Origin: Gnetum montanum
Lineage: Eukaryota > Streptophyta > Gnetopsida > Gnetales > Gnetaceae
DNA: 64,000 nucleotides
Direction of reading: 5' to 3'
NCBI GenBank assembly: GCA_015680685.1
Contig: MNCI01029622.1
Span: 25,859 to 89,858 of the forward strand
The translations under genes were made by a program, and so were the position numbers. Below are positions 46,301-59,263 of the stretch, piece by piece. How positions within the stretch are numbered: position 1 is the stretch's first letter; each line of letters begins with the position of its first letter. The notes under the pieces were generated by a model, which was not told where the DNA came from, did no database searches, and saw nothing but the letters and a program-made list of their open reading frames with translations.

Positions 46301-46869
46301 CTTTCACTCACATATTTGGTTGGATTATATAGTTTTTTCCTAACTAATGTAGTTTATAAATATGAATATAAACTTTTTAGCCCAAATTCTGAGTCATTTA
46401 AGTAAGCTACCTTCTATAGAGTATCTGTTACCTAGTAGGGTATAAGTGAAAATATTAGTAAAGAAACTAAGAAAATATTTTATATTACCCACCCCATAAG
46501 GCAAGGGACTACCACTCATGTTATCCATACTATTACTATCACCTAAGTAGCTCAAGTCAATCAATGTGTTTTGGATCTAAAAGTAGCTTTGATATTCTTT
46601 TAAGTATTAGATGCATCTAGGTGGATCTACTTGCCTAAGTACCTTTAGCTAGGGAACGATACCTATGTTACAACTGTTTTAGGAGCTCATGATCCCACTT
46701 ACAAGCCTTACATATGACCTTAAGAACTAAGAGGGAAAAGACATGATGAGCCCCTCAATTGCTAATAGAAAAGGAGTCACTTATCTCATAACCTCATTTA
46801 GTATCCTAAGCTGAAATTCAATCTCCTTAAGTAAGCTATGAAATCTTCTAGGAGCACCTAAGATGAAAG
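43301..46869. other. Spacer between the inverted arms
   Basis: AT-rich with no recognised gene. Weak arm-like similarity may extend inward to about 43.95 and 46.38 kb. The centre (about 45.07 kb) shows no clear palindromy. Confidence 0.5.
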
Positions 46870-49490
46870 CTATCTTTAGTTAGAATCATTCTGATACCAC
46901 ACAGGTTAGGGTGCACCTTTTAGTAGCTTAGGAAGCACCAACTAACATGGGTCCATGATGCACAATGTTGATTACTAACATTCCTTGAATCTATACCTAC
47001 CCCAAAAGAGGCTTGTAGTCAAGTCAATAGCTATTTATTCTTGTCTTTGAGCACACACATAAGTGATTAACAAATCTCAATAGCCTCCTTTCTAGGAGAT
47101 AAAGGTTCTAGTTCATCCAAAGTGACTTGTAGAGAAAACATTTAACTTTAAGCATGCACTAGTGTTGAGTGTATTTTGGATAATCTATCATTAGCCTCAT
47201 CCATTAGCCTTTTAGAATTTTCATTCATGACATTTAGCATGCACAAAATTTTTTGGTAGTGTAAGAAAGCATTGCAATCTCAATCCCATGAATAATTAAT
47301 ATTTAACATCTAGTTTTATTAAAAACATTTCTAGCTCTGAGCACCAACATGTAGTCATATCTATGTAGTGTTATTGTTGGTTTAGTTTTTGGTTCAAATT
47401 AGCTAGTAACCTTTTGAACATTTTCATGAAATGAAAAATTAGAAACCTATGATTCAATCATTAAAACATTATCATTCAATTTGATAAGTTAAGTAAAGTT
47501 CTAATAAAACAAAAACAAGAATAGTAAATAGTAGAGATAGGCTACATGCTACTTCACTTGAGTTCTAGTATCAAAGATAGACTAATTAATGGATGTGATA
47601 CTCTAGAAGATATTGATTGATGGAATATCGACCATTGAAGGAGAGATAGAAATAATCATCACATCAACTAATCAGTCATCAAGAAAGATAGTGCCCAGTA
47701 CTAAAAGGTATACTCAAAAAATACCTAGACTTACATCAAATACTCATACTAATATGACCAAAAAAAGGAAAATGATATCTATTTAGAACTTTCATGGTAA
47801 TCCAACTATATATAGATAGATTAATTAAGTTAGTCCATCAAGAAAGACTAGCATTGATACTAAACATCAATTATCAAATTCTATGAAATTCATTATGTGC
47901 ATCCCTACCTAGTTAGTCTACACAAAGAAACCCATGCTACCTAAACTACCTACACTTACCTATGATTGTTCTACATTCAAACATTCCCAAGTCTTGCACT
48001 ATCCCTTATCATGGTCAAACATAATGAGTAGTAAGATAGAAGCAACAGTAATCCATTGGAGTAGTCAAACACATACAAGAGCTTTAGTTATTCCCTTTGG
48101 TTATGTTTGTCTATGTGAATGTACTTATACTATCACACATTCACTCACTACCACAATCCTCTTCATAGGGGAAACTAAAGATGTTGATCAATTAAGCTTA
48201 TGTAACTAATTATAGATTTTCTAAACTAGTGTTCAATTAGCCAAGACTGTGTTAGCTACTAGCATGTACCATTAAAATGATTGGAGTTCATGCTACCTCA
48301 TAACACTAAGTGACTATGTATAGAATGAAAGCATTGCTTTAACTGCCACCCATAAGTCTTGCTTCTTAAAGAGATAAGTAGATTTGTGACTAAAAGTAAA
48401 TATGGATAACCCAAAACATAGTAGTAGTATTTTGCTAGATATTTTCTATCTAATTGGCCTATTGTACTAAGCTATAAGAATTCTATAAAATAAAGTACCA
48501 AAATCTATGTTTCATGTATGTGTATATGCTTAGCTATACCCAAATTTCATGAATAATTACGTATTTAATATGCTGATTCAACTAACATATGAGATGTTGA
48601 TGCCATAATGTATGGGCTTAGAGAGAAAGAGTGCACCTCAAAACCCTTATATAATAATCGCCATAATAGGGATCACACGAATGATGCTTTACCAATAGCG
48701 CACCAACAAAGGTACCTTTTGTCATATAATAGTTTAAAGAATATTGCCAAAATTGGCACAGTGTATCCCTTAAGGAAGGGATACCTAAGTAAATACTAAA
48801 CTATATAACTGCTAGTTGTGTAGTGGGCATAACCAAGGAATTTTCCAAAATCATACCCAAAGATAGATGAACTAGTCTTAGAAATTTGTAAGAGCACATG
48901 TGTCACAAAATACTCTTATCCCTATACTTAGGCATCAAACTAGCCTTATCAGTAGGGGGAATGAATGAGACCAAGAGTACATGGAACACAAAACCCTTAT
49001 AAATAATAGGATATCTAATAATAGGCATGTCATATTTTAAGCGAATAAAAATAGCAGGGGAAGACTACATAGGTTTACAAGTTAGATCTCAAGGCTCACC
49101 CACATTAATAGTAGCTAAATCTTGTAGGTAACTCTTGTAATGAGACCTAAAAGAGAAAACTCAAAAGGGACTTGGTGGTAATTAGAGGTGTAGACTTACC
49201 CATGTAACCAATGCTTCACTAGTTTTTGGGTAAGCACCAAATTATTCAACTTTCACAAATATATAAAATGTTCTCACCTAAGAGAAGGACCTAAGGTGGA
49301 TAAGAAATAGGAGAGGAGGATGGTTGCACAACTTATAGACAAGGGTAATCAATTGATGATATCAAATATGATCTACTATGCTCTATGTGTCACTTGGTGA
49401 AGCAAGTCTATCTTATTTATTAGAAACTATTTTACCAAGTTGATTTGGAAATGAATGTTATGGATTTGTAAAAATTAATTTTATAGGAAG
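46870..49490 (-). repeat. Right arm of a large inverted repeat
   Basis: Partner of 40560-43300, with many substitutions and small indels, so it is old. Its outer end comes within about 40 bp of the purine tract and LTR at 49529, suggesting the arm is the terminal part of an unrecognised retroelement. Confidence 0.8.
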
Positions 49491-49509
49491 CACTTGAGGA
49501 CAAGCTAGA

Positions 49510-49528
49510 TGCCTAAGGAAGGTAGATT
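49510..49528 (+). other. Polypurine tract before the E5 LTR
   Basis: GCCTAAGGAAGGTAGAT is purine-rich and ends where TGTAATGTCCCATCCC, a typical LTR start, begins. Confidence 0.6.
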
Positions 49529-50037
49529 GTAATGTCCCATCCCTTGTTAAGGGTGGAAACAATTGTAAACAATGTTATTAACCTTCAAATGAAGGGGCAC
49601 CTTATTATGAGGAATTACAATTATTCATATCTCCCTTGGGAAAGGGTTTGACCTATGCCATTTAAGGCCAAGGTTAGAGGTCGTGCCAAGCATGAAGTTG
49701 TAGAGCTGAGAGAGATAACTAATGGGAGTTGGGTGAAGTAGAAAAAAAAGGGACTGATCACTGCTTTGGTAGGACAACCTAACTGTGGTGGAAGTGTCAG
49801 ATTACCTCTAAGGCTTAAGTGGCATAGGAAAATAATCCAAAGGATGTTACAGTACTCTCTTCTATTAATAAATTTTTTTCCATTTTCCTATTTTCATTCT
49901 TTAGTACTAATTATTCATTTACCAATTAATTCATTTATTAAATATTTATAATGTTTCCAATATATTATCTAAGAAAACAATGAATGCAATAAATTGAGCA
50001 ATTGTATTTTTACAACATCTAAGAACATGATGTCACA
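49529..50037 (+). repeat. E5 LTR (about 509 bp), single copy seen
   Basis: It starts TGTAATGTCCCATCC and ends GATGTCACA. A purine tract lies on the left and a PBS on the right. It therefore looks like the shared LTR of two tandem elements, or a one-LTR junction. No second copy was found in the window. Confidence 0.65.
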
Positions 50038-50039
50038 TT

Positions 50040-50056
50040 TGGTATTAGAGTAGACC
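50040..50056 (+). other. E5 primer-binding site, tRNA-Met-like
   Basis: TGGTATTAGAGTAGACC begins like the complement of the initiator tRNA-Met 3' end (TGGTATCAGAGC), two bases after the LTR. Confidence 0.7.
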
Positions 50057-50085
50057 ATGATTCAAGAACCAAAGTGGAAGAAAAA

Positions 50086-50955
50086 TGATGAGCGGCAAGG
50101 TACCCCTACACCCAACCATACAAATCACAGGCATTCACATGCGATCTGTTCGAATTCTGTAGACTCTACTTACTAAGTACACTAGAGCTAAATAGTGTGT
50201 GTGTGTTGTTCATTCGTTGTCTTCCTAGTCCCACTTGTAGAATGCAATTGTCTAGTTAAGTGTGACTAAGGCATAAGATTTTTATTATTTTGTGTTTTTA
50301 TGGAATTACTCACCTAGAACAAGAATAAAAGTAAGAGTGATTAATTGCTAAGTAAATTATAGTCTAATGTAGCCTAACACAAGTAACCATTTCCACTTCT
50401 CGAACACATCCTGAACTTTGTGCAAATACTGTTGGGCTATCAAACACTAATCATTTCTAAGCTACCAAGTGTCACACGTATGTTCAAAGAGGTCATGCTT
50501 GTGTATTTTAATGAATTATTTGATTAATCAAGATTAATTACTATATCAATAACATTAATGTAAATTGCATGAAATAACAATGTGTAAATGCATAAGAAAG
50601 AAAGTCTCAAGTGTTGCAAGGAATGGATCAAAGAGTTCATCTTTATTTCCAACACACTAATGTGCTCTGGTACATCAATGCTTGAATAAAGATCCCTTCA
50701 CACTTAGACCTCCTATTGTAGGCACTTGGAAAATATTCTAACTCTCAAATGAACAAACTGCAAGAGTTTTACTACTTGACTACCAAAAACTTACTTCCAA
50801 TTTTTCGCTTGGGTGCTATATTTATAGACCCAGGAGTAACCCTACGATATCAAATGTACGATATCGCATCTAGGGCCATGATATCACGTACCCAATATTG
50901 TGTACCTGATATCATGGACATCCCAATATTGGAGCATTAAAAACACGATTTATCA
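50086..50955 (-). repeat. E4 3' LTR
   Basis: It aligns with 59264-60137 throughout, from TGATGAGCGG to GATTTATCA. A TATA box (CTATAAATATAG, minus strand) lies at about 50817-50828, and GATATC-type palindromes at 50845-50940 lie upstream of it in element sense. Confidence 0.9.
50845..50940. repeat. GATATC/CAATATTG palindrome cluster in the E4 3' LTR
   Basis: ACGATATC, CGATATCGCA, TGATATCACG, CCAATATTGTG, TGATATCATG and CCAATATTGG follow one another within 100 bp next to the TATA box. Confidence 0.85.
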
Positions 50956-50962
50956 TACCCCC
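50956..50962 (-). other. E4 polypurine tract
   Basis: The element sense reads ATGGGGGTA directly before the LTR start TGATAAATC. Confidence 0.6.
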
Positions 50963-53012
50963 ATGACTGAATGAGAACTCATCCTCAAGTACAAAAGAAG
51001 AGGAACAAGTCCTTTACAAAATATATTAAGGGGTGTGGACTTATTTCACTGACGTGTAGAGTGACACAAAGAAAACAAACAAATACAGAAGTTCCCAAGC
51101 ATACAATATTATAGTTGTGTAAAAAATTTGGTGTTCATGACAATAGGAAAGAACACCAACAAAGCCAAAGGACATCCAACCCCTCTTGGCAACAGAAGAA
51201 TGAGGGAGAGGTAGAAGAGATCCAACAGTCATGAACAATCTCCTACAAGTGATATAGTTGCATCCTCCTTGGTGAAGATAGTCACACTTCCAATCCATGC
51301 TTCCCACTACAATCACAACAAAACCAAGGATTAGTATATATAATATAAAAAATAAAAGCTAAATATCTTGTCTCCTCAATGATTTTATCTAGCTGAGTTA
51401 TGATTGTGATAGATTGGTTGCTTGATATTGTTAGTGGAAAGACTGACAAATGGGTTAAGTAAGAGAAGTGATCCATAAAATTCAAAAAAAGCTTAACACA
51501 ATGAACACTAAAAAGAGGGTATTCACAACAATAAAAGGATTTCATTATAAATAGTTGTGAAGTCTTGTACATTTGGATGACAGGGATGAGGTAAATAAAA
51601 ATAATTTGATTGTAACAATGGCCAAGGTTAAAGAACTTAGCTTAACCAAACTAAAATATATGCAAGTGGGTCCTCCCCAAAGCATGCACAAGCCTTTTAT
51701 GCCCTTGCATAACTTCAAACCAAGGAGTCTGTGGGCACCATGGATGATTAATGGTTACAAAAAGTTAAGTACAAAAACCCAAAAGTAACTAACTAAGAAA
51801 CCCAACACATCAAACTAGAACATTGAATCAAAACATGAGACTGGTAATGAGGTGAGGCCTAAAAAGCATAGATGGATGACAGAGATAATGGAATAGAGTT
51901 CCTAATTATGGTCACATGTAGTCCCTTGTGGAGTTTGAAATTAAAGGACTGAGTAGGATCCATCCTCAGTCCAGACCAAAACCAACCAATTTCAATGACT
52001 TCACATTGACATTCTAAGGCTAGTCCATTCCCTAAGACACAAGAATGCTCCCACAAAGCAACCACCATTCTAAATTGGAGAGAAGGTAGGAAGTGAGAAA
52101 GGGTCTTAGTTAGAGGAGACAAGACAAGTCTCATAACTAGTGCTTGTAGCCCTTTTATTTGGTATAAGAGGTGTGCTTTAAATTTCCATGTTTTTTTTAT
52201 TTTTTTTGAATGGGAACCACACCATGCAAAGACCCATGCATTTTTCACATTTATTTTGTCCAAGGGATGTGTTTTGAATTCTCATCTCTTTTTTTTTTTT
52301 TTTTTTTTTTGTGTGTGATGAGGACCACACCATGCAAGTACTTATTTGGCTTCCTATTATGAAATGACATGGAATGATGAGAAGCTTACAAGAACACTCC
52401 TGCACATAGGAAATTAGAAAATCATGAAGAATACCACATCCCTTGAAGCCACACCCTGTCCAAACCTTTGATTCCTTTCCCATTACAAAAAATACACAAG
52501 TTACCAATTTATTAAAGTTGCATTAATGAAAAAGAGACTGCACACTTCCAAAACAAGAAAAACCATAGAGTATGTGGATGGGTGGATGATGTGGACTCAC
52601 TGCCTATTACTTAAGAAGAAACCATGTCCCAATCATCAATAACAATATTCAAAGTCAGAAACCAAACATCAACAATCAAATCACAAATGAAGCATAGCAC
52701 CATCAAGTAGTGCATTACCATTGTACCTACCATCTTATTGGTAGAAAAAATAGAAAACACATCAAACACAAGAAAACATAAAAGAAATTAAAAGAGTAGA
52801 CAATAAATATTGAATATATTAATGATCATGTAAAATAAAAACTAAGAAAAGATCAATAACCTGAAAAATACAAATATGTAAAACAAGGATGTAAAATAAA
52901 AAGTTGTAAAATCAAAATGTGTAAAAAAAAAAAGTTAAAAGATTGAGGAGCTATGAAAAGTGTTAGTATGGATGGCCATCTCCCCCATGACTAAGTTGGA
53001 AGGAGGAGATCC
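50963..53012 (-). other. E4 region between integrase and the 3' LTR
   Basis: About 2 kb lies here, where some Athila elements carry an env-like gene. Short minus-strand frames exist (for example 51041-51572, 52178-52507) but none has a recognisable signal peptide or transmembrane arrangement that I would trust. A roughly 100-bp duplication with poly-T and ACCACACCATGCAA occurs at about 52165-52340. Confidence 0.45.
52288..52310. repeat. Poly-T run
   Basis: More than twenty T in a row, inside the second copy of the ACCACACCATGCAA duplication. Confidence 0.9.
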
Positions 53013-53016
53013 AAAA

Positions 53017-54215
53017 TATTTAGCGTGGTTGTCCATCTAGTAAGGTGTTTGTGGAGTTGGTTGGCTTGGGCTCATGGAAAGGTTTTATTTGTTGGATGTT
53101 GACTAGTTGTTTCTCATTTGGACTATCAAGCTTGTAGATGATCATGGCCCTAGATGGAAAAGTCTCATCAATGATGTAAGGTCCTTCCCATAATGTTTGA
53201 AATTTGGTTCGTTGGGGTACATGTGCAGGATTTCAATAGAGGACCTTGTCTCCTGGTTGAAACTTGAATTTTCTTATTTTGAGGTCATGGCATTTCTTTT
53301 TGAATGCCTTATGCATTTTGTTGAATGACAGGGCCATTAACTAATTTCTGTCTAGCAAGTTAAGGTTCATCAATTGTTCTTTCTATGCTAGACTTAGATT
53401 TAGGTCAAGGTTACAAGTTGTAGAGTGTGTACGGAGCTCTGATAGGATGGGTAGTGTTGGTAGTTTTCCATACATGAGCTCATAGGGAGAATAACCTATG
53501 GGAAGCTTCCATGTGGAGCGATAGGCCCAAAGGGAATCATTTACTTTGGTGCTCTAGTCCCTTCAGTATTTGCTAATGGTACACATTAGAATTTTTGTAA
53601 TCTCTTGATTAGTGACCTCATCCTGACCATTTCCTTGGGAGTGATATGGTGTTGTGAGTTTATGCTCAACCCCCAAGTGCTACATCAATTTTCAGAAAGT
53701 GGCACCTATTAAATGAGTTCCATTATTAGAAATTCATGCACGAGGCACACCAAACTTGTTTATGATGTTTTGTTGTACAGACTGAGTAGTAGTGGTGGAT
53801 GTACAGTTGGTGATGACTACTGCTTTTTCCCACTTGGTACAATAGTCAATTGCACCTATTATATATGCATTTCCATTTGATGAAGGTGTGATGGGACCCA
53901 TAAAGTCAATGCCCTAAATATCGAATGGCTTAAGAGGTTGAATCCATTATTGTGGTCCTTCCATTTGAGCTATCATTCCACCATTCCTCTAGCAACAATC
54001 ACAAGCATAGACGAATTGATGTGCATCCCTAAAGATTTTTGTCCAATAATACCCTACCATGAGGATTTTTATGGCCGTGTGTCTTCCAACATAATGGCCC
54101 CCACAACGACCTTCATGAGCATCCTTGAGAGTGTGTAATTGATCTGTATTAGGAACACACCAATATACCAGGCCATCGAAATAGACTTTGTAAAGGTTTC
54201 CATTAATCTCCATGA
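53017..54215 (-). pseudogene. E4 integrase, second catalytic Asp lost
   Basis: The zinc-binding part reads HTLKDAHEGRCGGHYVGRH and ends in CDCC. The core has GIDFMGPITPSS (first Asp) and NGQDEVTNQ (Glu). The middle motif reads ISNNGTHF, where the family has DNGTHF, so the second catalytic Asp is Asn. The C-terminal part has LWEGPYIIDETFPS and ends with a stop at 53023-53025. Other in-frame stops include TAG in DI*GIDF. It would have joined element cDNA to the genome. Confidence 0.82.
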
Positions 54216-54229
54216 AATGCTTGACTCGA

Positions 54230-54690
54230 TAAAGAAACTATTGTTTCTTTCTAGTGTCCAAGCCTTGCATCAGTTCTTGCTTGAGCATATAAGTGAGGAT
54301 GGTGTCATACCATTTTGGTTCATCAGGCATTTGTGCATTAATAGCCCTTGAAAGGAGAGATTCGTCAAGGAATTGGTTAGATAAAGGGCTCTCTTTCTTC
54401 TTGTCATCCCATCTTAGTTGCGATAAATGATCCACGACCACATTCTCCACACCTTTACGATCTACCATTATGAGATTGAATTCCTGCAAAATCATGAGCC
54501 ACCGTATGACACAAGGGCTCACCATTGGTTTATTCATCAAAAATCAGATGGTGCTAATGATTTTTGTGCACAAATACTTTGTAGCCAAGCATATAGTACC
54601 TAAACTTCTCTAAGGCGAACACCACTACTATCAACTCCTTTTCTATGGTGGTGTAGTTCAGTTGTGCACCTGCAATGCCCTAGCTTACAT
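54230..54690 (-). pseudogene. E4 RNase H
   Basis: The 54238-54540 frame contains VIRWLMILQEFNLIMVDRKG and VVVDHLSQL, typical of the C-terminal RNase H of Athila elements. The part nearer RT has stops. Confidence 0.75.
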
Positions 54691-55690
54691 AGTGAATGTA
54701 ATATGGACATTTTTGATTATCTATCTGTGTAAGCACTACCCCCAAAGCATAATTTGATGCATCAATCATCACATGAAATGATCTAGACCAATCTAGTGCT
54801 TCAAGAATGGGGGTTTCAATAAGCTTTTTCTTCAATTGCTGAAATGCTACTTCACATGCAAGGGTCCAGATGAACGATGCATCCTTCTTTGTCAATTCTA
54901 CCAAAGGCTTGGTAATTTTGGAAAAATTCTTGATGCAGCGCTGGTAGTAGCCAGTATGACCAAGGAATGACCACACTTCTTTGACTATTTTAGGTTGGTG
55001 GGTTATTTCTTAGATGACCCTTATTTTTTCAGGGTCTATCTCAATTCTTGCTTTTGAAATGTGATGCCCAAAGACTATGCCTTCCTGGACCATAAGATGG
55101 CTCTTTTGCTAATTAAGCCAGAGGTTTGTTTTGACACATCTCTTCAACACCTTCTCAAGATGATATAAGGCTTGCTCAAACATAGCTCCATATGTAGAAA
55201 AATCATCCATAAAGACTTCTACCCCACTACTGATTTATTGTTGAAAAATGTTGAGAACTAATCATTGAAATGTGGCTAGGGAATTACATAGACCAAATGG
55301 CATCTGATGGTAAGCAAAAGTCCCCCAAGGACTTGTGAAAGTTGTCTTTTCCAAGTCCTCTAATGTAATCTAGATTTGCTTATAGCCACTATAACTATCC
55401 AAAAAGCTATAATAGTTGTGCCCCAAAATATTGTCTAGCACTTGTTCAACAAAAGGCAATGGAAAATGATTCTTGAAAGTTGCCATGTTGAGCAGCCAAA
55501 AGTCAATGCACATCCACCATTTGCCTTTCTTCTTGGGTACAATCATGAGTGGACTCATCCACTCACTATCTATGATAGGGTAGATGAATCCTACTTTGAG
55601 GAGTTGTTCAATCTCCTCTTTGATAATCTGATTTAACTTTGGATTCAAACACAACTGCGGCTCTCATTTTGGCTTGATGGTGGGGTTAGT
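54680..55690 (-). pseudogene. E4 reverse transcriptase
   Basis: Frame 55370-55654 has EEIEQLLKVGFIYPIIDSEW, VPKKKGKWWMCIDFWLLN, FPLPFVEQVLDNI and YYSFLDSYSGYKQI. The catalytic motif reads VFMDDF near 55.2 kb. Frame 54680-54976 has FLGHTGYYQRCIKNFSKITK and the start of the connection domain. In-frame stops separate these. The Athila-like FMDDF motif and the gag type place the family. Confidence 0.85.
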
Positions 55691-56179
55691 GTATATTCTA
55701 TGCTAGCATATTCTTGGATCTATCCCAATGGCTTTGGAATCTATTGAGCAGCAATCTTGGCATTAATGATAACTAGCCTCTCATTTTTCAAGAATACATA
55801 GTCCATTCTAGTTGGTAATGTCTTCAATTCAAGGGGCTCTTATTTAAAATTGTCAAGAATTTCCAGCTCATCCCAATTAACATCATCATTTGCTCCTTTA
55901 GAAAGCTAATGATGAACTTGCTCGAGTTCATCCATACTTGTAACATATTTGTACATTAGGCCCTTAGTAGGTTCCATGCATAATGTACTACTATTAGAAT
56001 CAGCTGTCAGCCACTAGGTGCCTTCTTGTTTTGTGGCTACTGCATATAGACATCTTTGGATCTCAACTTCTGGTGCACACTGCTTGCATGCAAAGATAGA
56101 TGTTTGCTTTATTTACCATAACTCCTACACACAATGGCACTTTGAATTGTTGTACATGATACATGGAACTCTCTTCTTC

Positions 56180-56600
56180 TCGATCTTCCCAAACTCATTT
56201 TCCTTTGATATTTCTAAGGAAAGATCTCTAATGCCCATTTTGTCATCAACAGTACTTAACCATGCCCTTCCCATAATAATTGGAAATTCCCCCTTTTAGT
56301 TCTTTACTTTGATTAATAGAAAATCGGTGGGATATAACCACCCACAAATAGTGGTGATGATGTCCTCAACTAGTCCCAATGGAATAGCGATGGACTGTTC
56401 CACCAATTCTAGCCAAATGTTTCTCTTCTTCAAGGGAGGAAGGTTTCACATTATGTACATCTCATGTGAGATCAAATTAACATCGGAACCAAATTCAAGA
56501 AGAGCTTTTCATTCCTCGCAATTTGCAAGTAAACTAGGGCACTCTTGGGATAAGCTAACTTTCTAAGTAGGTTACCAGCTCAAATCTAATTAGATACAAC
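56180..56600 (-). pseudogene. E4 aspartic protease
   Basis: The minus strand reads ALLEFGSDVNLISHEMY, corresponding to the LxDLGAxVNLxP active-site region of Athila proteases, and further on PIIMGRAWLSTVDDK, corresponding to PIILGRPFLATAxA. The catalytic Asp position appears changed (EFGSD). TAG stops lie in frame. The assignment rests on motif order and its place between gag and RT. Confidence 0.6.
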
Positions 56601-56839
56601 ATGTGTCATCATTACAATATGGATTCAAGAAGGATTTTGGTTTGAAGGGGACTCAGATAAAGAGTAAATAAAGGTGGAGAAATAAGATTACCAACCACCG
56701 ATGTGTCTAGGGGCTTTCATGGACTGTGAGGTCGGAAAAAGGATCTTTTCTTTGTTCATGGTTTTGACCTACTTGATGGGTTAACTAATTACATATTAAC
56801 TATCCTTGTAGCATTCCTTTGTTGTGGTTGTGCAAGAAA

Positions 56840-59099
56840 TTCATCCTTCATGGAGGGAGTAGGTGGTAGCTATGTAGGAGGTGGAGGAGTAGGTGTAGGG
56901 ATAGGAGGTGCATAAAGGTAGTAGGTGGCATCCCTCTTTGGATTGGATGATTGGTATGCTTTAGGAGGGTAGTGGTGAGGTTGGTAAGTAGTGACATGAC
57001 CAAAGGAGTTTCTTGGAGATAAAGGTTGCTGAACATAGTAACTATAGGGATCTAGTTATCAGTAAGGGTATTGCTATCTTGGAGGTGGCAATGCCCAAGA
57101 TTATGGTTGCTACTATTGTTGGTACAATTCATAAGGTTGTGGTGGAGTTCCACTTGGATAATACTACTATGGTTGGTGGAACTATCGAGGATTTCCTTGT
57201 GGATAAGGTAATCTTTTGGTTGTTTACATTTGTGCAAGTCGTGGATGTAAGGCATACACCCTAGATTTTACAAGTGTGACACAACTAGATAACATCCCTT
57301 AGGATGTTCATACTAGCAGATGTCACACCCACCATCATCATTTGAGTTGCTATATATAGCCATCTCTATCACAGCCATTTTACCCTTACCCTTAGATGTG
57401 GCACATTTAGCCTCCTTACGCCTCCAGCACTCACACTCACCACTTTGCTCCTTGGACTCTTCAAAAAATTTTAAAATAGCTTGAAACTTATTGTCCATGG
57501 AGTCCCATAATTAATCAACATTAGTTGTAATTTCTTATTGCAATTTTTGGAGTGGCAAGGTTTTCTAATTACCCACCTCATCTCTGGCAAATTTATCTCA
57601 CTATCACAAAATTGAACCCCCTTTTCCAAATAGAAGGATCCATGTTGTATTCTTTTGCACTTTTACATTTTCTTAGTTCTCCCTCCTCCGTGGCTACCTA
57701 CTTAATTAATTTTTGAATCTAATAGGCACTCAACTCTATTAATCTCCCTTAGGCATAGATGCCAAGGGTTTTTCTAGTTTTAGACTGCAACCTATCTATG
57801 ATATGATGAAGTTGATCAAGCTGAGAGTATCCATGGCCAGGACACCTATGCAATAGAGAGTAGTATTATTCAATAGTAGCATCCAAGGGCTCATGATTTC
57901 CTTATTTCCACCCTTGAATGTTTTCTCTTAGATTGGATACTCAGGAGTACGTTTGATATTTGTCATTGAATGACTCCAACATCATACTCCACCGCTTGAA
58001 TGATTCTAGTTCCAAGGATTGATACCAATTTTCTACTTCCTTAATGAGTGTCCTTGGAAATAATTTTAGCTTTTTAGACTCATTTTCAATATTCTACAAG
58101 GCACATGCATCTTGAAAGGCCTAAAGATGATTTTTTGGATTAGCATCATATCCTTCCTCAAACTGAGGGATGTTGTTCATGTCCAGCCTTTTTATTCTGC
58201 TATCTTTCACATGTCTTGTTGGAATCCTCACAGCCTCTATAATATTCAACATGCCTTGAGTAGCAAGTAGAGGTTCATCATGGTCATGATGGTGGTGCCT
58301 ACAATGTTCTCTACTAGCCCTTCTTTCTTGATGATGGGCCTCTCTAGATTGCCCACATCTTTAGTCACGACTGTCCTAACAGTCCCTCCTGTTGTTTTAG
58401 TCTCATCGATCTTCTGTTGTTCTTCTATGGCAACAATCTAAATCAAATGAAGAAGAAGACAACAATGATGAAGGGGAAGAAGAAGGAAAACTTGCTCTAC
58501 ACTGATACCTATCACCCTTCCTTCGATGCTTGCAACCACAATTGCAATCATGATCTTCTATGTTCCCCTTTTCTTGACTTACTTCTCTAGGTCCATTTTT
58601 ATCATTGGATCCATTTTAACCAGAACCTAGATTATAGATTATTGATTGTACATTCTAGTTGAGGGTTCCTTGAACAAAGTCAAAGAAAGAAGAATCACTA
58701 AAGAAGTAGTCACCTTCATCAATTGGGTCAAGCAAAGGTGGAAAGATATTTGACCCCTTGCCCCTCATAAGCTTATGTTGGTGCTCTAGCTAACAATCCC
58801 TTAATCTTTGCACTTCAGTGGGATGATAATCCCTTGATTCAAGATCTCACATCTTGTATTCTCCATGGAGATGTTAAAGCCTATGTCATGTGAGCATTAG
58901 GTGGAGCATTGCTAGAACAGATCAGTCAGGTGGCAACACAATGTTGCCTTCCATATCACACCACTGCATCAGTTCATCTTGATGCAAGATGAAGGTAAAG
59001 TCTAGTACATACTCATCGAGATGAGCATATACCACCTGATATTATTAAGGCACCTAAACTACCCTAGGCAGAGATGGGCTTCTATGACAAGAAGACATT
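56840..59099 (-). pseudogene. E4 gag
   Basis: The proposed start is ATG at 59099-59097 (MSSCHRSPSLPR). Next comes YVLDFTFILHQDEL and MEGNIVLPPD, as in E6. The gag core near 57.95-58.25 kb matches the E6 core but with many stops. The C-terminal part (57.3-57.5 kb) has MDNKFQAILKFFEESKEQS and a Cys-rich stretch, then a Tyr/Pro/Gln-rich segment (56.85-57.25 kb). Plus-strand frames over this area are shadows. Confidence 0.75.
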
Positions 59100-59243
59100 T
59101 TGTATTAATAAACTTGTAAAAAGTGTGTAGTTAAGGTTTAATTTAATGATAATGATTCTTTTTTTCATAGGATTTGACTCTTAGGGTTCAAACAACGAGG
59201 TTACTAAGTTTCACTGGGTTTAGATAGTGCACAAAGAACTACA

Positions 59244-59263
59244 GTCCCTAACAACAGTGCCAA
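59244..59263 (-). other. E4 primer-binding site
   Basis: Element sense TTGGCACTGTTGTTAGGGAC immediately follows the LTR. It resembles the Athila-type site TGGCGCCGTTGCCGGGGA, complementary to tRNA-Asp, with several changes. Confidence 0.65.

Noticed and set aside
51041-51572. Env-like gene of E4
   Set aside because: Position would fit, but the two minus-strand frames overlap, are short, and show no convincing signal peptide or C-terminal membrane anchor.
57013-57264. Plus-strand open frame over E4 gag
   Set aside because: Opposite strand of a Tyr/Pro/Gln-rich gag segment, so a shadow frame.
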